Source of the DNA: Xanthobacter autotrophicus Py2
GTDB lineage: Bacteria > Pseudomonadota > Alphaproteobacteria > Rhizobiales > Xanthobacteraceae
NCBI GenBank assembly: GCA_000017645.1
Contig: CP000781.1
Span: forward strand, 5,244,935-5,308,934
Reading direction: 5' to 3'
DNA: 64,000 nucleotides
Shown: positions 47,355-56,847 of the stretch, piece by piece
Numbering within the stretch: position 1 is the stretch's first letter
How the letters are laid out: each line of letters starts with the position of its first letter
The notes under the pieces: model-generated
Told to the model about the DNA's origin: nothing
The model's input: only the letters and a program-made list of their open reading frames with translations
The model's database searches: none
Made by a program: the position numbers and the translations under genes

Positions 47355-48035
47355 CTAGGGCTTGGCCGGACCATCAGGCCAGGGCGGCGGGCCGGCGAGC
47401 GCCTTGCCCTTCCGGAACTGCCCCTGCGCCCGGTCCCAGGCCAGCAGCATCCCCGTTCCCGCGACCGGGCTCGGGCCCACGCACCACGCGGCAAGGTCGG
47501 TGCCACGCCGGGGCAGCAGGATGACGACGCGGCCGAGGCCCTCCCAGGCGGCGGTGCTTTCGTCCACCTCCTGCGGCTCGGTGCGGCAGAGGTCCTGGTC
47601 GAGGGGTGGCAGGACCTGGTCGGTCACGAGGTTCCACCGCCCCGACGCCCGCGAATAGAATCGCACCCGCCCGGCGAAGGGCACGCCCGCCTTCAGCCCG
47701 CGTTCGCTGAGGCCGAGCAGTGGGAAGCCCTCGGCATCGAACCAGACCGCCACCTCGGTGACGAAGGGGGTGGCGCCCTCCCCGTCCCCGCGATCATCGA
47801 TGCGGAGGTAGAAATTGGCTTCGTCCAGGGTCAGCGCCAGGCTCGCGCGATCACCGTAGAGGATGCTGCCGGACACCGTGGCAGCGCTGCCCGAGCCCGA
47901 TATCTCATAGGGCGGGAAGCCGTTGACCTGCGCGGTCTGCAACTCCCGGTACAGGGCCAGAAGGCCCGCCGGCTCCGCGCGGACGCCGCCGCCTGCCAAT
48001 AGCAGGACGGCGACGACGGCGAGGAGCCGCCTCAT
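47355..48035 (-). CDS. Secreted protein of unknown function
   Basis: A 226-residue protein with a signal peptide (MRRLLAVVAVLLLAGGGVRA). The mature part starts EPAGLLALYRELQTAQVNGFPPYEISGSG and shows repeating beta strands, two cysteines in the second half, and a Pro-rich C-terminus. No family recognised. The ATG overlaps the stop of the pseudouridine synthase gene (ATGA), so it is translated from the same mRNA. Confidence 0.65.
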   Translation of the reverse strand: MRRLLAVVAVLLLAGGGVRAEPAGLLALYRELQTAQVNGFPPYEISGSGSAATVSGSILYGDRASLALTLDEANFYLRIDDRGDGEGATPFVTEVAVWFDAEGFPLLGLSERGLKAGVPFAGRVRFYSRASGRWNLVTDQVLPPLDQDLCRTEPQEVDESTAAWEGLGRVVILLPRRGTDLAAWCVGPSPVAGTGMLLAWDRAQGQFRKGKALAGPPPWPDGPAKP

Positions 48036-49126
48036 CCCTCCGGCGCCTCGAGGATGGGATCGTACTGTGACGCGTCGAAGCCCAGCACGGCGAAGGATTG
48101 CGCCATGTGGTGGGGGAGCGGCGCCGACACGTCGATCAGCCCCTGCCCGCGCGGATGGGGAATAACGAGCCGCCGCGCCAGAAGGTGCAGGCGGTTCTGC
48201 AGGCCGCCCGGCAGTTCCCAGTTCTCGATATCGAAATACTTGGGGTCGCCGACGATGGGGTGGCCGATATGGGCGAGGTGCGCGCGCAGCTGGTGGGTGC
48301 GGCCTGTCACCGGCTTCAGCGACAGCCAGCTCATCTTCTGCGCCGCCTGATCCACTACGGCATAATAAGTGATCGCGTGGCTCGCCTCGTCCTCGCCATG
48401 GCGGGCGACCCGCATCTTCTCCTCGTCCTCGTCGCGGGCGAGATAGGTGGAGATGCGCCCCTGCTTGGGCTTGGGCACGCCGGGCACCACCGCCCAATAC
48501 ACCTTGCGCGCCTCCCGCGAGCGGAAGCTCTTGGCCAGCACCGAGGCGGCGAACCGCGTCTTGGCCACCAGCAGGCAGCCGGAGGTGTCCTTGTCGATGC
48601 GGTGGACGAGGCGCGGCTTCTGGCCGTCCTTGTCGCGCAGCACCTCCAGGATGCCGTCCATATGCCGGTAGGTGCCCGAGCCGCCCTGCACCGCGAGGCC
48701 GTAGGGCTTGTTCAGCACCATCACGTCCTTGTCCTCGAACAGGGTGATGGATTTCAGGAAGGCGCGGTCCTCGTCCTCCTTGCGCTTGGCGGCGCTGGCG
48801 GATTGCCGCGGCTTGGCCGGCGCCTCTGTGGTACCCGAGGCCTCGCCCCCCGCGGAAACCCGGCCCGCTTCGGACGCCTTGCCCGCGGCGCCCGGCTTTC
48901 CGGCCGGTTCGTCCTGCGGCTCGTCGCCCAGGGGGGGAATGCGCACGCTCTGGCCGGGCTCGACGCGGGACGAAGTCTTCACCCGTCCCCCGTCCACGCG
49001 CACTTGCCCGGTGCGCACCAGCTTCTGCAGGTGGCCGAAGGAGAGATCAGGAAAATGGACCTTGAACCAGCGGTCGAGGCGCATGCCAGCCTCGTCCTCG
49101 GCCACGGTCTTCATCGCGACGGCCAT
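48032..49126 (-). CDS. rluC: RluC/RluD-family 23S rRNA pseudouridine synthase
   Basis: A 364-residue enzyme that isomerises uridines in 23S rRNA. An S4 RNA-binding domain (residues about 14-66) is followed by a low-complexity linker rich in Gly, Ala, Glu and Lys (about 68-118), then the catalytic domain with HRIDKDTSG at residues 175-183; Asp178 is the nucleophile. The linker is longer than usual. RluC rather than RluD is suggested by its place beside crcB in the conserved order. The start may be the ATG at 49126 or that four codons later. Confidence 0.88.
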   Translation of the reverse strand: MAVAMKTVAEDEAGMRLDRWFKVHFPDLSFGHLQKLVRTGQVRVDGGRVKTSSRVEPGQSVRIPPLGDEPQDEPAGKPGAAGKASEAGRVSAGGEASGTTEAPAKPRQSASAAKRKEDEDRAFLKSITLFEDKDVMVLNKPYGLAVQGGSGTYRHMDGILEVLRDKDGQKPRLVHRIDKDTSGCLLVAKTRFAASVLAKSFRSREARKVYWAVVPGVPKPKQGRISTYLARDEDEEKMRVARHGEDEASHAITYYAVVDQAAQKMSWLSLKPVTGRTHQLRAHLAHIGHPIVGDPKYFDIENWELPGGLQNRLHLLARRLVIPHPRGQGLIDVSAPLPHHMAQSFAVLGFDASQYDPILEAPEG

Positions 49127-49194
49127 GGATCAAAATGTCCTTTAAACAGCGCCTGGAACCGGAACGGCAGCAATAGAGCAACCGGCGCCGTCCG

Positions 49195-49590
49195 TCACGT
49201 CAGCGCGCGCATGACGGCGATGCCGACGAACACGGCGATGAAGGCGAGCGCCACCGAGCCGACCGCATAGGCGAAGGCGGAACTGTAGGCGCCGCGCTCC
49301 ATGAGCAGGAAGAAATCCAGCGAGAAGGTGGAGAAGGTGGTGTAGCCGCCGAGGATGCCGGTGGTCAGGAACAGCCGCATGGTCTGGTTCCAGAACTCGC
49401 CGTCCTTGAACGCCAGATATCCGACCATCAACCCCATGAGGAAGCTGCCGGACACATTGATGAGGAAGGTGGCGAAGGGAAATCCGGTACCCAGCAGCTT
49501 GGGCACCGTCATGTTGACGAGGTGGCGCACGACACCACCCAGGCCGGCACCGAGGAAGACGACAAGAGCGGGAGGAAGGGTGAAGGTCAT
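49195..49590 (-). CDS. crcB: Fluoride ion channel CrcB (Fluc)
   Basis: A 131-residue membrane protein with four hydrophobic helices and the family residues GAGLGGVVRHLVN, TFLINVSGSFLMG and TGILGGYTTFSTFSLD, which bind fluoride and the structural sodium in the dual-topology dimer. It expels fluoride. Start ATG at 49590. I see no fluoride riboswitch upstream. Its 5' end lies 18 bases from the frameshifted toxin gene. Confidence 0.93.
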   Translation of the reverse strand: MTFTLPPALVVFLGAGLGGVVRHLVNMTVPKLLGTGFPFATFLINVSGSFLMGLMVGYLAFKDGEFWNQTMRLFLTTGILGGYTTFSTFSLDFFLLMERGAYSSAFAYAVGSVALAFIAVFVGIAVMRALT

Positions 49591-49608
49591 GGCCAGTCCG
49601 GGCGAGGG

Positions 49609-49886
49609 TCAGGAACGAATGTGCCGCACGGCATGGAGCACGGCGAGGATGGTGACTTCATCGTCTCCGACGCGATAGACCACAAGGTAGGGGCTGCCGG
49701 AAACGGTGAGCCGGCGTGTTCCGCGTACAGTCCCGGCAGGGCGGAAAAGGGATGATCGGCAAGGGTGTTGATGGCTGTTTCGAGCCGGACGATCACACGC
49801 GCCGCCGCCTTCGGATTGTCTTGGCCGATATGGTGCTCGATCTCACGCAGATGCCGCAGGGCCCGCGCGCGGAAAACGATCCTCAT
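49609..49886 (-). pseudogene. Frameshifted ParE/RelE-type toxin gene
   Basis: From the ATG at 49886 about 52 codons encode a RelE/ParE start (MRIVFRARALRHLREIEHHI ... ADHPFSALPG). The match then continues in another frame as VRGTRRLTVSGSPYLVVYRVGDD-type sequence to a stop at 49609-49611, where the family ends (AVLHAVRHIRS). The break is at about 49729-49731 and one missing base would restore a 92-codon gene. ParE-like toxins inhibit gyrase or cut mRNA. Loss of function or a sequencing error are both possible. Its start overlaps the antitoxin stop (ATGA). Confidence 0.75.
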
Positions 49887-50094
49887 CCGCGGAAGCGCGC
49901 GAAGAAGGCCTCGACTTCCTGTGGGCTCGCGTTGGGCTCGCCGTCCTCCAGCGCCTTGCGCACCTCCTCCTGCTGGGGGTGAGCACATAGACCTCCCCTT
50001 CGAGCACCGAGAGGAATTCACGGGGGAGCGCATCCTGCACGGCATCGGGCAGGGCTTCGAGCCTCTCGATGAGTTGGCGCATCAGCGTGGTCAT
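49883..50094 (-). pseudogene. Frameshifted antitoxin gene of the same module
   Basis: Opens at the ATG at 50094 with MTTLMRQLIERLEALPDAVQDALPREF and runs to EVYVLTP, then continues in another frame as QQEEVRKALEDGEPNASPQEVEAFFARFRG, stop at 49883-49885. The break lies in a run of five G (+ strand 49975-49979); six would restore a 70-residue protein. The family is the RelB/ParD-like antitoxin with a C-terminal toxin-binding tail. Both partners carry a one-base loss. Confidence 0.7.
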
Positions 50095-50158
50095 GGCCGG
50101 CTTCCTGTGTCCGGCAAGCATACGCCAGAGCGGCGCCCCGCGCATTGGCGGCGCGCCG

Positions 50159-51469
50159 TCACGGTTCCCCGCGCTCGGCCCGCAGGCGCGCCCAATAGTC
50201 CATGCGCTTCCTGATCTCGCGCTCGAAGCCGCGCTCCACCGGATGGTAGAAGCTCTGCCGGCCGAGGGCCTCGGGGAAATAGTTCTGGCCGGAGAAGGCA
50301 TCCGGCTGGTCATGGTCGTAGCGATAGCCGGCGCCGTAGCCCTCGCCCTTCATCAGCTTGGTGGGGGCGTTGAGGATATGCTTAGGCGGCATCAGCGAGC
50401 CGCCCTCCTTGGCCGCCCGCTTGGCCGCCGAGAACGCCTTGTAGACCGCGTTCGATTTGGGCGCGGTGGCCACGTAGACCACCGCCTGCGCCAGGGCCAG
50501 TTCCCCCTCCGGCGAGCCGAGGAAGTCGAAGGCGTCCTTGGCCGCATTGCAGACCACAAGCGCCTGCGGATCGGCATTGCCGATGTCCTCCACCGCCATG
50601 CGCACAATGCGCCGGGCGAGGAACAGGGGCGCCTCTCCGGCATCCAGCATGCGGGCGAAATAATAAAGCGCCGCGTCGGGATCCGAGCCGCGCACCGCCT
50701 TGTGCAGGGCGGAGATGAGGTTGTAGTGGCCGTCCTCGCTCTTGTCGTAGATGGGCGCGCGGCGCTGCACCACGTCGGCCAGCGCCGCCACGTCGAACAC
50801 CTCCCCCGGCCGCGCCGCGCGCCATACCTCCTCCGCGAGGGTGAGGGAGGCCCGCCCGTCGCCGTCCGCCATGTTGAGCAGGGCGAAGCGGGCATCCTCG
50901 GTGAGCGGCAGGGCCTTGCCCTCCACCTCCTCCGCCCGCGTCAGCAGGCGGGCGATGGCGTCCGCATCCAGCGACTTGAACACCAGCACGCGGGCGCGGG
51001 ACAGCAGCGCGGCGTTCAGCTCGAAGGACGGGTTCTCGGTGGTGGCGCCCACCAGGGTGACGGTGCCGTCCTCCATCACCGGCAGGAAGCTGTCCTGCTG
51101 GGCACGGTTGAAGCGGTGGATCTCGTCCACGAACAGAAGCGTCGCCTTGCCCACCAGACGGCGGGCGCGGGCCTGCTCGAACACTTTCTTGAGGTCGGCC
51201 ACGCCGGAGAAGATGGCCGAGATCTGCTCGAAATGCAGGTCGGTGGCGGAAGCGAGCAGCCGCGCCACCGTGGTCTTGCCCGTGCCGGGCGGCCCCCACA
51301 GGATGAGGGAGCCGAGCGAGCGCGTCTCCAGCATGCGGGTGAGCACGCCGTCCGGCCCGACCAGATGGTCCTGGCCCACCACTTCGGACAGCTTGGCCGG
51401 CCGCAGCCGGTCGGCGAGCGGGCGCGGCACATCGCTGCCCAGTCCCGCCGCCTCGAACAGATCGGCCAT
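50159..51469 (-). CDS. rarA: Replication-associated recombination protein A
   Basis: A 436-residue AAA+ ATPase (MgsA/RarA), a clamp-loader-like factor at stalled forks. The N-terminus LADRLRPAKLSEVVGQDHLVG, Walker A GPPGTGKTTVARLLA, Walker B TLLFVDEIHRFN and sensor GATTENPSFELN are followed by the family-specific helical part with YKAFSAAKRAAKEGGSLMPPKHI and the C-terminal YRYDHDQPDAF. Length is typical. It sits between degP and crcB in the conserved order, but the broken toxin-antitoxin pair separates it from crcB. Confidence 0.95.
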   Translation of the reverse strand: MADLFEAAGLGSDVPRPLADRLRPAKLSEVVGQDHLVGPDGVLTRMLETRSLGSLILWGPPGTGKTTVARLLASATDLHFEQISAIFSGVADLKKVFEQARARRLVGKATLLFVDEIHRFNRAQQDSFLPVMEDGTVTLVGATTENPSFELNAALLSRARVLVFKSLDADAIARLLTRAEEVEGKALPLTEDARFALLNMADGDGRASLTLAEEVWRAARPGEVFDVAALADVVQRRAPIYDKSEDGHYNLISALHKAVRGSDPDAALYYFARMLDAGEAPLFLARRIVRMAVEDIGNADPQALVVCNAAKDAFDFLGSPEGELALAQAVVYVATAPKSNAVYKAFSAAKRAAKEGGSLMPPKHILNAPTKLMKGEGYGAGYRYDHDQPDAFSGQNYFPEALGRQSFYHPVERGFEREIRKRMDYWARLRAERGEP

Positions 51470-51566
51470 GGGCGTTGTCTCTCGTCCTCTCGGTCAGGTT
51501 TCAAGCCCCCGCCCCGCCTGCGACCGGCGGCGGCGAGGGTCACTCAGGGCGCAGAGCCAAGGCGAC

Positions 51567-53057
51567 TCAGCCCGGCAGCAGAGCGGTGATGGTGCGCCCG
51601 GCGCGGCCCACCGTCACCCGCCAGGCCCGGAGCGGCGTGCGAACCATCTGCTCCAGGTCGCGGGTCCGGGCGACCTTCTCGCCGTTCACCTCGACCAGCA
51701 CGTCGCCGGGCTTGAAGCCGGCGGCGGCGGCGGGGGAATTGTCGTCCACGTCGTAGATCACCACGCCGGTGGCGTTGGCATCCACCTTCAGTTCCTCGGC
51801 CACCGCCGGTGACAGGTTCACCACCGTGGCGCCGGTGAAGGGCGAGCGGGCACGCACCACCAGTTCGTCGCGCGGTACGGTCTCCGGCGCGCCCTCCAGC
51901 ACCACCACGAGGCTCACCTCCTTGCCGCCGCGGTTGACCGCCAGCGCCGCCTTGCCGCCGATGGGCCGGGTGGCGAAGCGGTAGTTGAGGGACTCGGGGT
52001 CGTCGATGGGCTGCCCCTCCACCGCGACGATGAGGTCCCCCAGCCTGAGGCCCGCCTTGGCGGCCGGGCTGTGGGCCACCACGTCCTGCACCAGCACACC
52101 GGTGGGACGCGGCAGGCCGAGGCTTTCGGCGATGTCGGGCGTGACCCGCTGGAGCTTTGCCCCGAGCCAGGGCCGGCGCACCGACTTGGAGCCGCCCTTG
52201 GCCTGCTCCACCACCACCCGCACCATGTTCACCGGAATGGCGAAGCCGATGCCGATGGAGCCGCCCGAGCGCGAATAGATGGCGCTGTTGATGCCCACCA
52301 GCCGGCCCGCCATGTCCACCAGCGCACCGCCGGAATTGCCGGGATTGATCGCCGCGTCGGTCTGGATGAAGAACTGGTAGTCGGAGATCCCCACCTGGGT
52401 CCGCGCCAGCGCGGAGATGATGCCCTGCGTCACCGTCTGGCCGACGCCGAAGGGATCGCCGATGGCCAGCGCCAGGTCGCCCACGGCCAGTTCGTCCGAA
52501 TTGCCGAGCTCGATGGACGCGAAGGTCTCCTTGGCCTCGGTCTTGATGCGGAGCACGGCAAGGTCAGTGCGCTGGTCGCGCAGCAGCACTTCTGCCTCGT
52601 ATTCGCGCCGGTCGTTGAGGGCGATGCGGATCTCGTCCGCCCCCTCGATGACATGGAAATTGGTGACCACGATGCCCGAGGGGTCCACCACCACCCCCGA
52701 CCCCAGGGAGCGCTGCACCCGCTCCGGCGCGCGCAGGCCGGGGCCACCCTGGCCGCCGAAGAACCGGCGGAAGAACGGGTCGTCGAAAATGGGATTGGCC
52801 CGCTGCTGGGCGGCCTTCTGGGCATAGACATTGACCACCGCCGGCGCGGTGCGCGCCACGATGGGCGCAAACGAGAGCTTCACCTCGGCGGCGGAGGCCG
52901 GCACCTGCGGTTGGATCTGCGCCTGCGCCTCGACCCGGAGCGGGACGCTGGCGGCGCGCGCGGGCGCTTCACCCGGCCCCGCGCCGGCCGCCATGGCAGC
53001 CGCCCCCACGGCGGCGGAGCACAGCAGAAGGAGCGTGAATGCGAACTGTCGTTTCAT
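51567..53057 (-). CDS. degP: Periplasmic serine protease/chaperone of the DegP/HtrA family
   Basis: A 496-residue protein with a Sec signal peptide (residues 1-23), the catalytic triad His135 (VTNFHVIEG), Asp165 (RTDLAVLRI) and Ser242 (NPGNSGGAL), and two PDZ domains (about 290-390 and 400-490; GVLVQDVVAHSPAAKAGLRLGDLIV, GVVIYDVDDNSPAAAAGFKPGDVLV). It degrades or refolds damaged envelope proteins. No transmembrane anchor beyond the signal, so it is soluble periplasmic. It stands at its usual place next to rarA but is separated from rplQ by a radical SAM gene. Confidence 0.93.
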   Translation of the reverse strand: MKRQFAFTLLLLCSAAVGAAAMAAGAGPGEAPARAASVPLRVEAQAQIQPQVPASAAEVKLSFAPIVARTAPAVVNVYAQKAAQQRANPIFDDPFFRRFFGGQGGPGLRAPERVQRSLGSGVVVDPSGIVVTNFHVIEGADEIRIALNDRREYEAEVLLRDQRTDLAVLRIKTEAKETFASIELGNSDELAVGDLALAIGDPFGVGQTVTQGIISALARTQVGISDYQFFIQTDAAINPGNSGGALVDMAGRLVGINSAIYSRSGGSIGIGFAIPVNMVRVVVEQAKGGSKSVRRPWLGAKLQRVTPDIAESLGLPRPTGVLVQDVVAHSPAAKAGLRLGDLIVAVEGQPIDDPESLNYRFATRPIGGKAALAVNRGGKEVSLVVVLEGAPETVPRDELVVRARSPFTGATVVNLSPAVAEELKVDANATGVVIYDVDDNSPAAAAGFKPGDVLVEVNGEKVARTRDLEQMVRTPLRAWRVTVGRAGRTITALLPG

Positions 53058-53197
53058 CGCTTGAACCCGTAATTCAAAGCCAAGCCCGCCCGGCTGAACC
53101 GGGCGCGGCAGCCAATGGTCGTCCTAACGCCTGTGGCCGGAGCATCCCGCCCCGCCTGCCGTTCCGCGCCGCGGCGGCGCCCGCCGGAAGCTACCCG

Positions 53198-54259
53198 TCA
53201 CCGCCCCAGCATGCGCTGCAGGGCGGTGCCTACTCGCTTCACCAAATGCGGCGGAACCAAGGACTGTCGCCCCGACACCGGTGGATCCGCCCGTGGCCCC
53301 GCGTCAGTCCGGTGGGTGTACTTCGGGTCGGTATATTTGCGGCAGAAATAGAAGCAGTAGCCTGAGTCGCAGGGGCGCGGCCCGGTGAGCGGCGCGAACG
53401 TGCCGGCGAGAATATTGCCCTGCAGCGCGGTGTCCGAGCCGCAGCGGAACACATCCCCCTGCGGCTCGATCCGCACGAAGCGGCTTCCGGCCGCGCACAC
53501 CGTGCCCCGGAATGTCGGCGTGCCGTCGAGAAAGTTGTCGTCGGCGAACGGATCGACCGTCGGCGGCTCGGACCGTGCCGCGCGCCACTCGCCATAGGCC
53601 GACCGGGCACGCCGGCTCATGGCCCGGAAGGCCGCCCGCTCGGCCGCATCATAGGCATCGGGATACGTCCGGCCGCGATAGCTGCCCCGCAGCAGCTTGG
53701 GAACTGGCACCAGCCCCGGCACCGTGACCTGGCGCGCGACCTCGTCGGCGTTCGCCAGCACCTGCGGCGTCGCCACCACGGACGCGAAGACGGAAAATCC
53801 CGCCTCGTGCAGCAGCGCCAGATTCCGGTTGAAGATCTCCAGCCCCCGCCGGCGCATGCGCTCGTCCGGGTGAAGGCCCGCATTGATGACGCTGACCCGC
53901 GCGGGATCGATCCGCCGCGCGAAATCGCCAAGCGATGCCTGGGTCAGGTTGCTGTTCAGGGAGATGAAATGGTGCCGGGTGAGCGCGGCGCACAGATCCA
54001 CGAAATCGGGATAGGCCGAGGGCTCGCCGCCGGTGAGGTGCAGGAGGAAGGTCAGCCCGGTGGCGGAGAACGCATCCGCCCACTCATCCGGGGTGCCGTG
54101 CCGCACCGTCTTTTCGCCCAGGACCTCGCCCGGGAAAAAGCAATAGTCGCACCTGTAATTGCAGGTATTGAGAAGCTGCCAATCCGCCTCGATATCGTAA
54201 CGCACGATCGGCAGCTCCGGAGCTTGAGAGACGATCCACGGGACAAGACCCCATGGCAT
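53198..54259 (-). CDS. Radical SAM protein with a C-terminal cysteine-rich region
   Basis: A 353-residue protein. CNYRCDYC (about residues 33-40) binds the SAM-cleaving [4Fe-4S] cluster; [14 protein letters not shown] is the SAM-binding GGE motif. The C-terminal third has further cysteines ([30 protein letters not shown]), a SPASM-like pattern for extra clusters, usual in peptide-modifying enzymes and anaerobic sulfatase maturases. No sulfatase or precursor peptide gene is adjacent, so the substrate is unknown. I chose the ATG at 54259 over the GTG one codon earlier. Its start lies in the hairpin after rplQ. Confidence 0.8.
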   Translation of the reverse strand: MPWGLVPWIVSQAPELPIVRYDIEADWQLLNTCNYRCDYCFFPGEVLGEKTVRHGTPDEWADAFSATGLTFLLHLTGGEPSAYPDFVDLCAALTRHHFISLNSNLTQASLGDFARRIDPARVSVINAGLHPDERMRRRGLEIFNRNLALLHEAGFSVFASVVATPQVLANADEVARQVTVPGLVPVPKLLRGSYRGRTYPDAYDAAERAAFRAMSRRARSAYGEWRAARSEPPTVDPFADDNFLDGTPTFRGTVCAAGSRFVRIEPQGDVFRCGSDTALQGNILAGTFAPLTGPRPCDSGYCFYFCRKYTDPKYTHRTDAGPRADPPVSGRQSLVPPHLVKRVGTALQRMLGR

Positions 54260-54261
54260 CA

Positions 54262-54296
54262 CATCCGGCGCGGAACGGAAAGCGCCACGCCGGATG
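54262..54296 (-). terminator. Hairpin after rplQ
   Basis: A perfect 9-base stem (CATCCGGCG / CGCCGGATG) with a 17-base loop starts 14 bases after the rplQ stop. No T run follows. It overlaps the start region of the radical SAM gene and would limit read-through into it. Confidence 0.45.
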
Positions 54297-54309
54297 GGTC
54301 GTCTATTGC

Positions 54310-54732
54310 TCAGGCCGCCTCGGCTTCCGCCGCCGCAGCGGTGCGGGCGTGATCAGCGGCGCCCTTGGCGTCCACGTCACGATCCACGAACTCGATCACC
54401 GCCATGGCCGTGTTGTCGCCGTAGCGGAAACCGGCCTTGATGATGCGGGTGTATCCACCCGGACGCTCCTTGTAGCGGGGCGCGAGCACGTCGAAGAGCT
54501 TCTTGACGATGGTGACGTCCTTCAGCTCCGCGATCGCCTGACGGCGGGCGTGGAGATCGCCGCGACGGGCGAGGGTCACCAGCTTCTCCACCACCGGGCG
54601 AAGATCCTTCGCCTTGGGCAGGGTGGTCACGATCTGCTCGTGGGTGATGAGAGCGCCCGCGAGATTGGAGAACATCGCCTTGCGATGCTCCCAGGTGCGG
54701 TTGAACTTGCGATGTACCTTGCCGTGACGCAT
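54310..54732 (-). CDS. rplQ: 50S ribosomal protein L17
   Basis: A 140-residue protein beginning [29 protein letters not shown], the invariant L17 start, with an Ala/Glu-rich C-terminal extension common in alphaproteobacteria. Last gene of the alpha operon, 75 bases after rpoA. Confidence 0.97.
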
Positions 54733-54807
54733 GACGGCGAACTCCTGAAATATGGCGACGGACGAGCCGGCGATCGGTGGCGCGGCTCGGGCCGCTTTAG
54801 GTTCAGA

Positions 54808-55824
54808 TCAGTAGTGTTCTTCGAAGCGCTTCGCCAGCTCTTCGATATTCTCCGGCGGCCAGCCGGGCACTTCCATGCCCAGATGCAGGCCGAGGGAGGC
54901 GAGCACTTCCTTGATCTCGTTGAGCGACTTCCGTCCGAAGTTGGGCGTGCGGAGCATCTCCGTCTCGCTCTTCTGGATCAGGTCGCCGATGTAGACGATG
55001 TTGTCGTTCTTCAGGCAGTTGGCCGAGCGCACGGACAGCTCCAACTCGTCCACCTTCTTCAGCAGCGCCGGGGAGAACGGCAGCGTCTGGATCGCGGTGG
55101 TCTCGCTCTCGCGCTTGGGCTCCTCGAAGTTGACGAAGATCTCCAGCTGGTCCTGCAGGATGCGCGCCGCATAGGCGAGCGCGTCCTCGGCCGTGATCGA
55201 GCCGTTGGTCTCGATCTGGAGCGTCAGCTTGTCATAGTCGAGGATCTGGCCCTCACGGGTGTTCTCGACCTTGTAGGAGACCTTGCGCACCGGCGAATAG
55301 AGGCTGTCGATCGGGATCAGGCCGATCGGCGCGTCCTCGGGCCGGTTGCGGTCGGCGGCGACATAGCCCTTGCCGGTGTCCACCGTGAACTCGATCCGCA
55401 GCTCCGCGCCCTCGTCGAGGGTGCAGATGGGCAGGTTCGGGTTGAGGATGGCCACGTCGCCCACGGTCTGGATGTCGCCGGCCAGGAGCACGCCCGGGCC
55501 AGTCTTCTTGGCCACCATGCGCTTGGGGCCATCGCCCTGCATGCGGATGGCCACATCCTTCACGTTGAGGATGATGTCGGTGACATCTTCACGCACGCCG
55601 GGAATGGACGAGAACTCGTGCAGCACGCCGTCGATGTGGATCGACGTCACGGCCGCGCCCTGAAGCGACGACAGCAGGATGCGGCGCAGGGCATTGCCCA
55701 GCGTCATACCGAAGCCACGCTCCAGCGGCTCGGCAATCACGGTCGCGAAGCGCTTGGGATCGTGACCGGGATTGACCTGCAGCTTCTCGGGCTTGATCAG
55801 CTCTTGCCAGTTCTTCTGAATCAC
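54808..55824 (-). CDS. rpoA: DNA-directed RNA polymerase alpha subunit
   Basis: A 338-residue subunit. The assembly domain begins [17 protein letters not shown] and carries [23 protein letters not shown]; the C-terminal domain that contacts UP elements and activators ends [32 protein letters not shown] chose the GTG at 55824, preceded by AAGGTGAAG, which gives the usual length; the frame is open 39 codons further upstream without a match. Operon order rpsM-rpsK-rpoA-rplQ is normal. Confidence 0.97.
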   Translation of the reverse strand: MIQKNWQELIKPEKLQVNPGHDPKRFATVIAEPLERGFGMTLGNALRRILLSSLQGAAVTSIHIDGVLHEFSSIPGVREDVTDIILNVKDVAIRMQGDGPKRMVAKKTGPGVLLAGDIQTVGDVAILNPNLPICTLDEGAELRIEFTVDTGKGYVAADRNRPEDAPIGLIPIDSLYSPVRKVSYKVENTREGQILDYDKLTLQIETNGSITAEDALAYAARILQDQLEIFVNFEEPKRESETTAIQTLPFSPALLKKVDELELSVRSANCLKNDNIVYIGDLIQKSETEMLRTPNFGRKSLNEIKEVLASLGLHLGMEVPGWPPENIEELAKRFEEHY

Positions 55825-55968
55825 TTGCTTCACCTTGCTTTCTCGCCGGGCCACGGCAGCTGCCGGGGTCTTAAGCCTCAACCGGAGGCCGGGCCCGTCC
55901 CGATCGGGGAGGAGAAACCGGGCAGACGATCCGCAGGGCATGAGCCCCGCGGCGAACCGAAGAACAGA

Positions 55969-56358
55969 TCAGACGCGACGGCGCTTGCGCGGACGGCAGC
56001 CGTTGTGCGGGATCGGCGTCACGTCGCGGATGGAGGTGACGAGGAAACCCGCCGCCTGCAGCGCGCGCAGGGCGGACTCACGTCCCGAACCGGGGCCGGA
56101 GACTTCCACCTCAAGGGTGCGCATCCCGTGCTCGGCCGCCTTGCGGGCCGCGTCCTCGGCCGCCACCTGCGCGGCGTACGGGGTGGACTTGCGCGAACCC
56201 TTGAACCCCATGGCGCCGGCCGAGGACCAGGAGATGGTGTTGCCCTGGGCGTCGGTGATGGTGATCATGGTGTTGTTGAACGAGGCGTTCACATGCGCCA
56301 CGCCCGAGGCAATGTTCTTGCGCTCGCGGCGCTTAACGCGGGTAGCTTCCTTAGCCAT
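55969..56358 (-). CDS. rpsK: 30S ribosomal protein S11
   Basis: A 129-residue protein with the S11 core [22 protein letters not shown] and the closing [14 protein letters not shown]. Binds the platform of the small subunit. Alpha operon member between rpsM and rpoA. Confidence 0.97.
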   Translation of the reverse strand: MAKEATRVKRRERKNIASGVAHVNASFNNTMITITDAQGNTISWSSAGAMGFKGSRKSTPYAAQVAAEDAARKAAEHGMRTLEVEVSGPGSGRESALRALQAAGFLVTSIRDVTPIPHNGCRPRKRRRV

Positions 56359-56478
56359 TCTACTTTTGATCCTTCAGGCGCGCCCGTAGCTCCAGGCGCT
56401 CGGGATGGCCCTTGCGGGGCCGGACAACGGACGAGGCCGGCAAGGCCGGCCTCTCCTTTCAAAGGGTCTTGCGACCGA

Positions 56479-56847
56479 TCACTTCTTCTTGCCGGCGATG
56501 GGCTTCGCCGGGCCCTTGCGGGTGCGGGCATTTGTGTGGGTCCGCTGACCACGCACCGGCAGGCCGCGACGATGACGCAGGCCGCGATAGCAGCCGAGGT
56601 CCATCAGCCGCTTGATGTTCATGGCCACTTCGCGGCGCAGGTCACCTTCCACCACGTAGTCGCGGTCGATGGTCTCGCGGATCTGCAGCACTTCCTGGTC
56701 GGTGAGCTGGTTCACGCGGCGCTCGGCCGGAATACCGACCTTGGTCACGATCTCCTCGGCATTCTTCGCGCCGATGCCGTGGATGTACTGGAGCGCGATG
56801 ATGACGCGCTTGTTGGTCGGGATGTTGACGCCTGCAATACGAGCCAC
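56479..56847 (-). CDS. rpsM: 30S ribosomal protein S13
   Basis: A 122-residue protein beginning [26 protein letters not shown] and ending [11 protein letters not shown], the exact family length. I chose the GTG at 56847 with GAGAG in front; an ATG 12 codons upstream would add residues absent from S13. First gene of the alpha operon, about 177 bases after a good promoter. Confidence 0.96.
   Translation of the reverse strand: MARIAGVNIPTNKRVIIALQYIHGIGAKNAEEIVTKVGIPAERRVNQLTDQEVLQIRETIDRDYVVEGDLRREVAMNIKRLMDLGCYRGLRHRRGLPVRGQRTHTNARTRKGPAKPIAGKKK

Noticed and set aside
49591..49700. Fluoride riboswitch upstream of crcB
   Set aside because: The region is occupied by the toxin coding remnant and no crcB-motif pseudoknot pattern could be traced.
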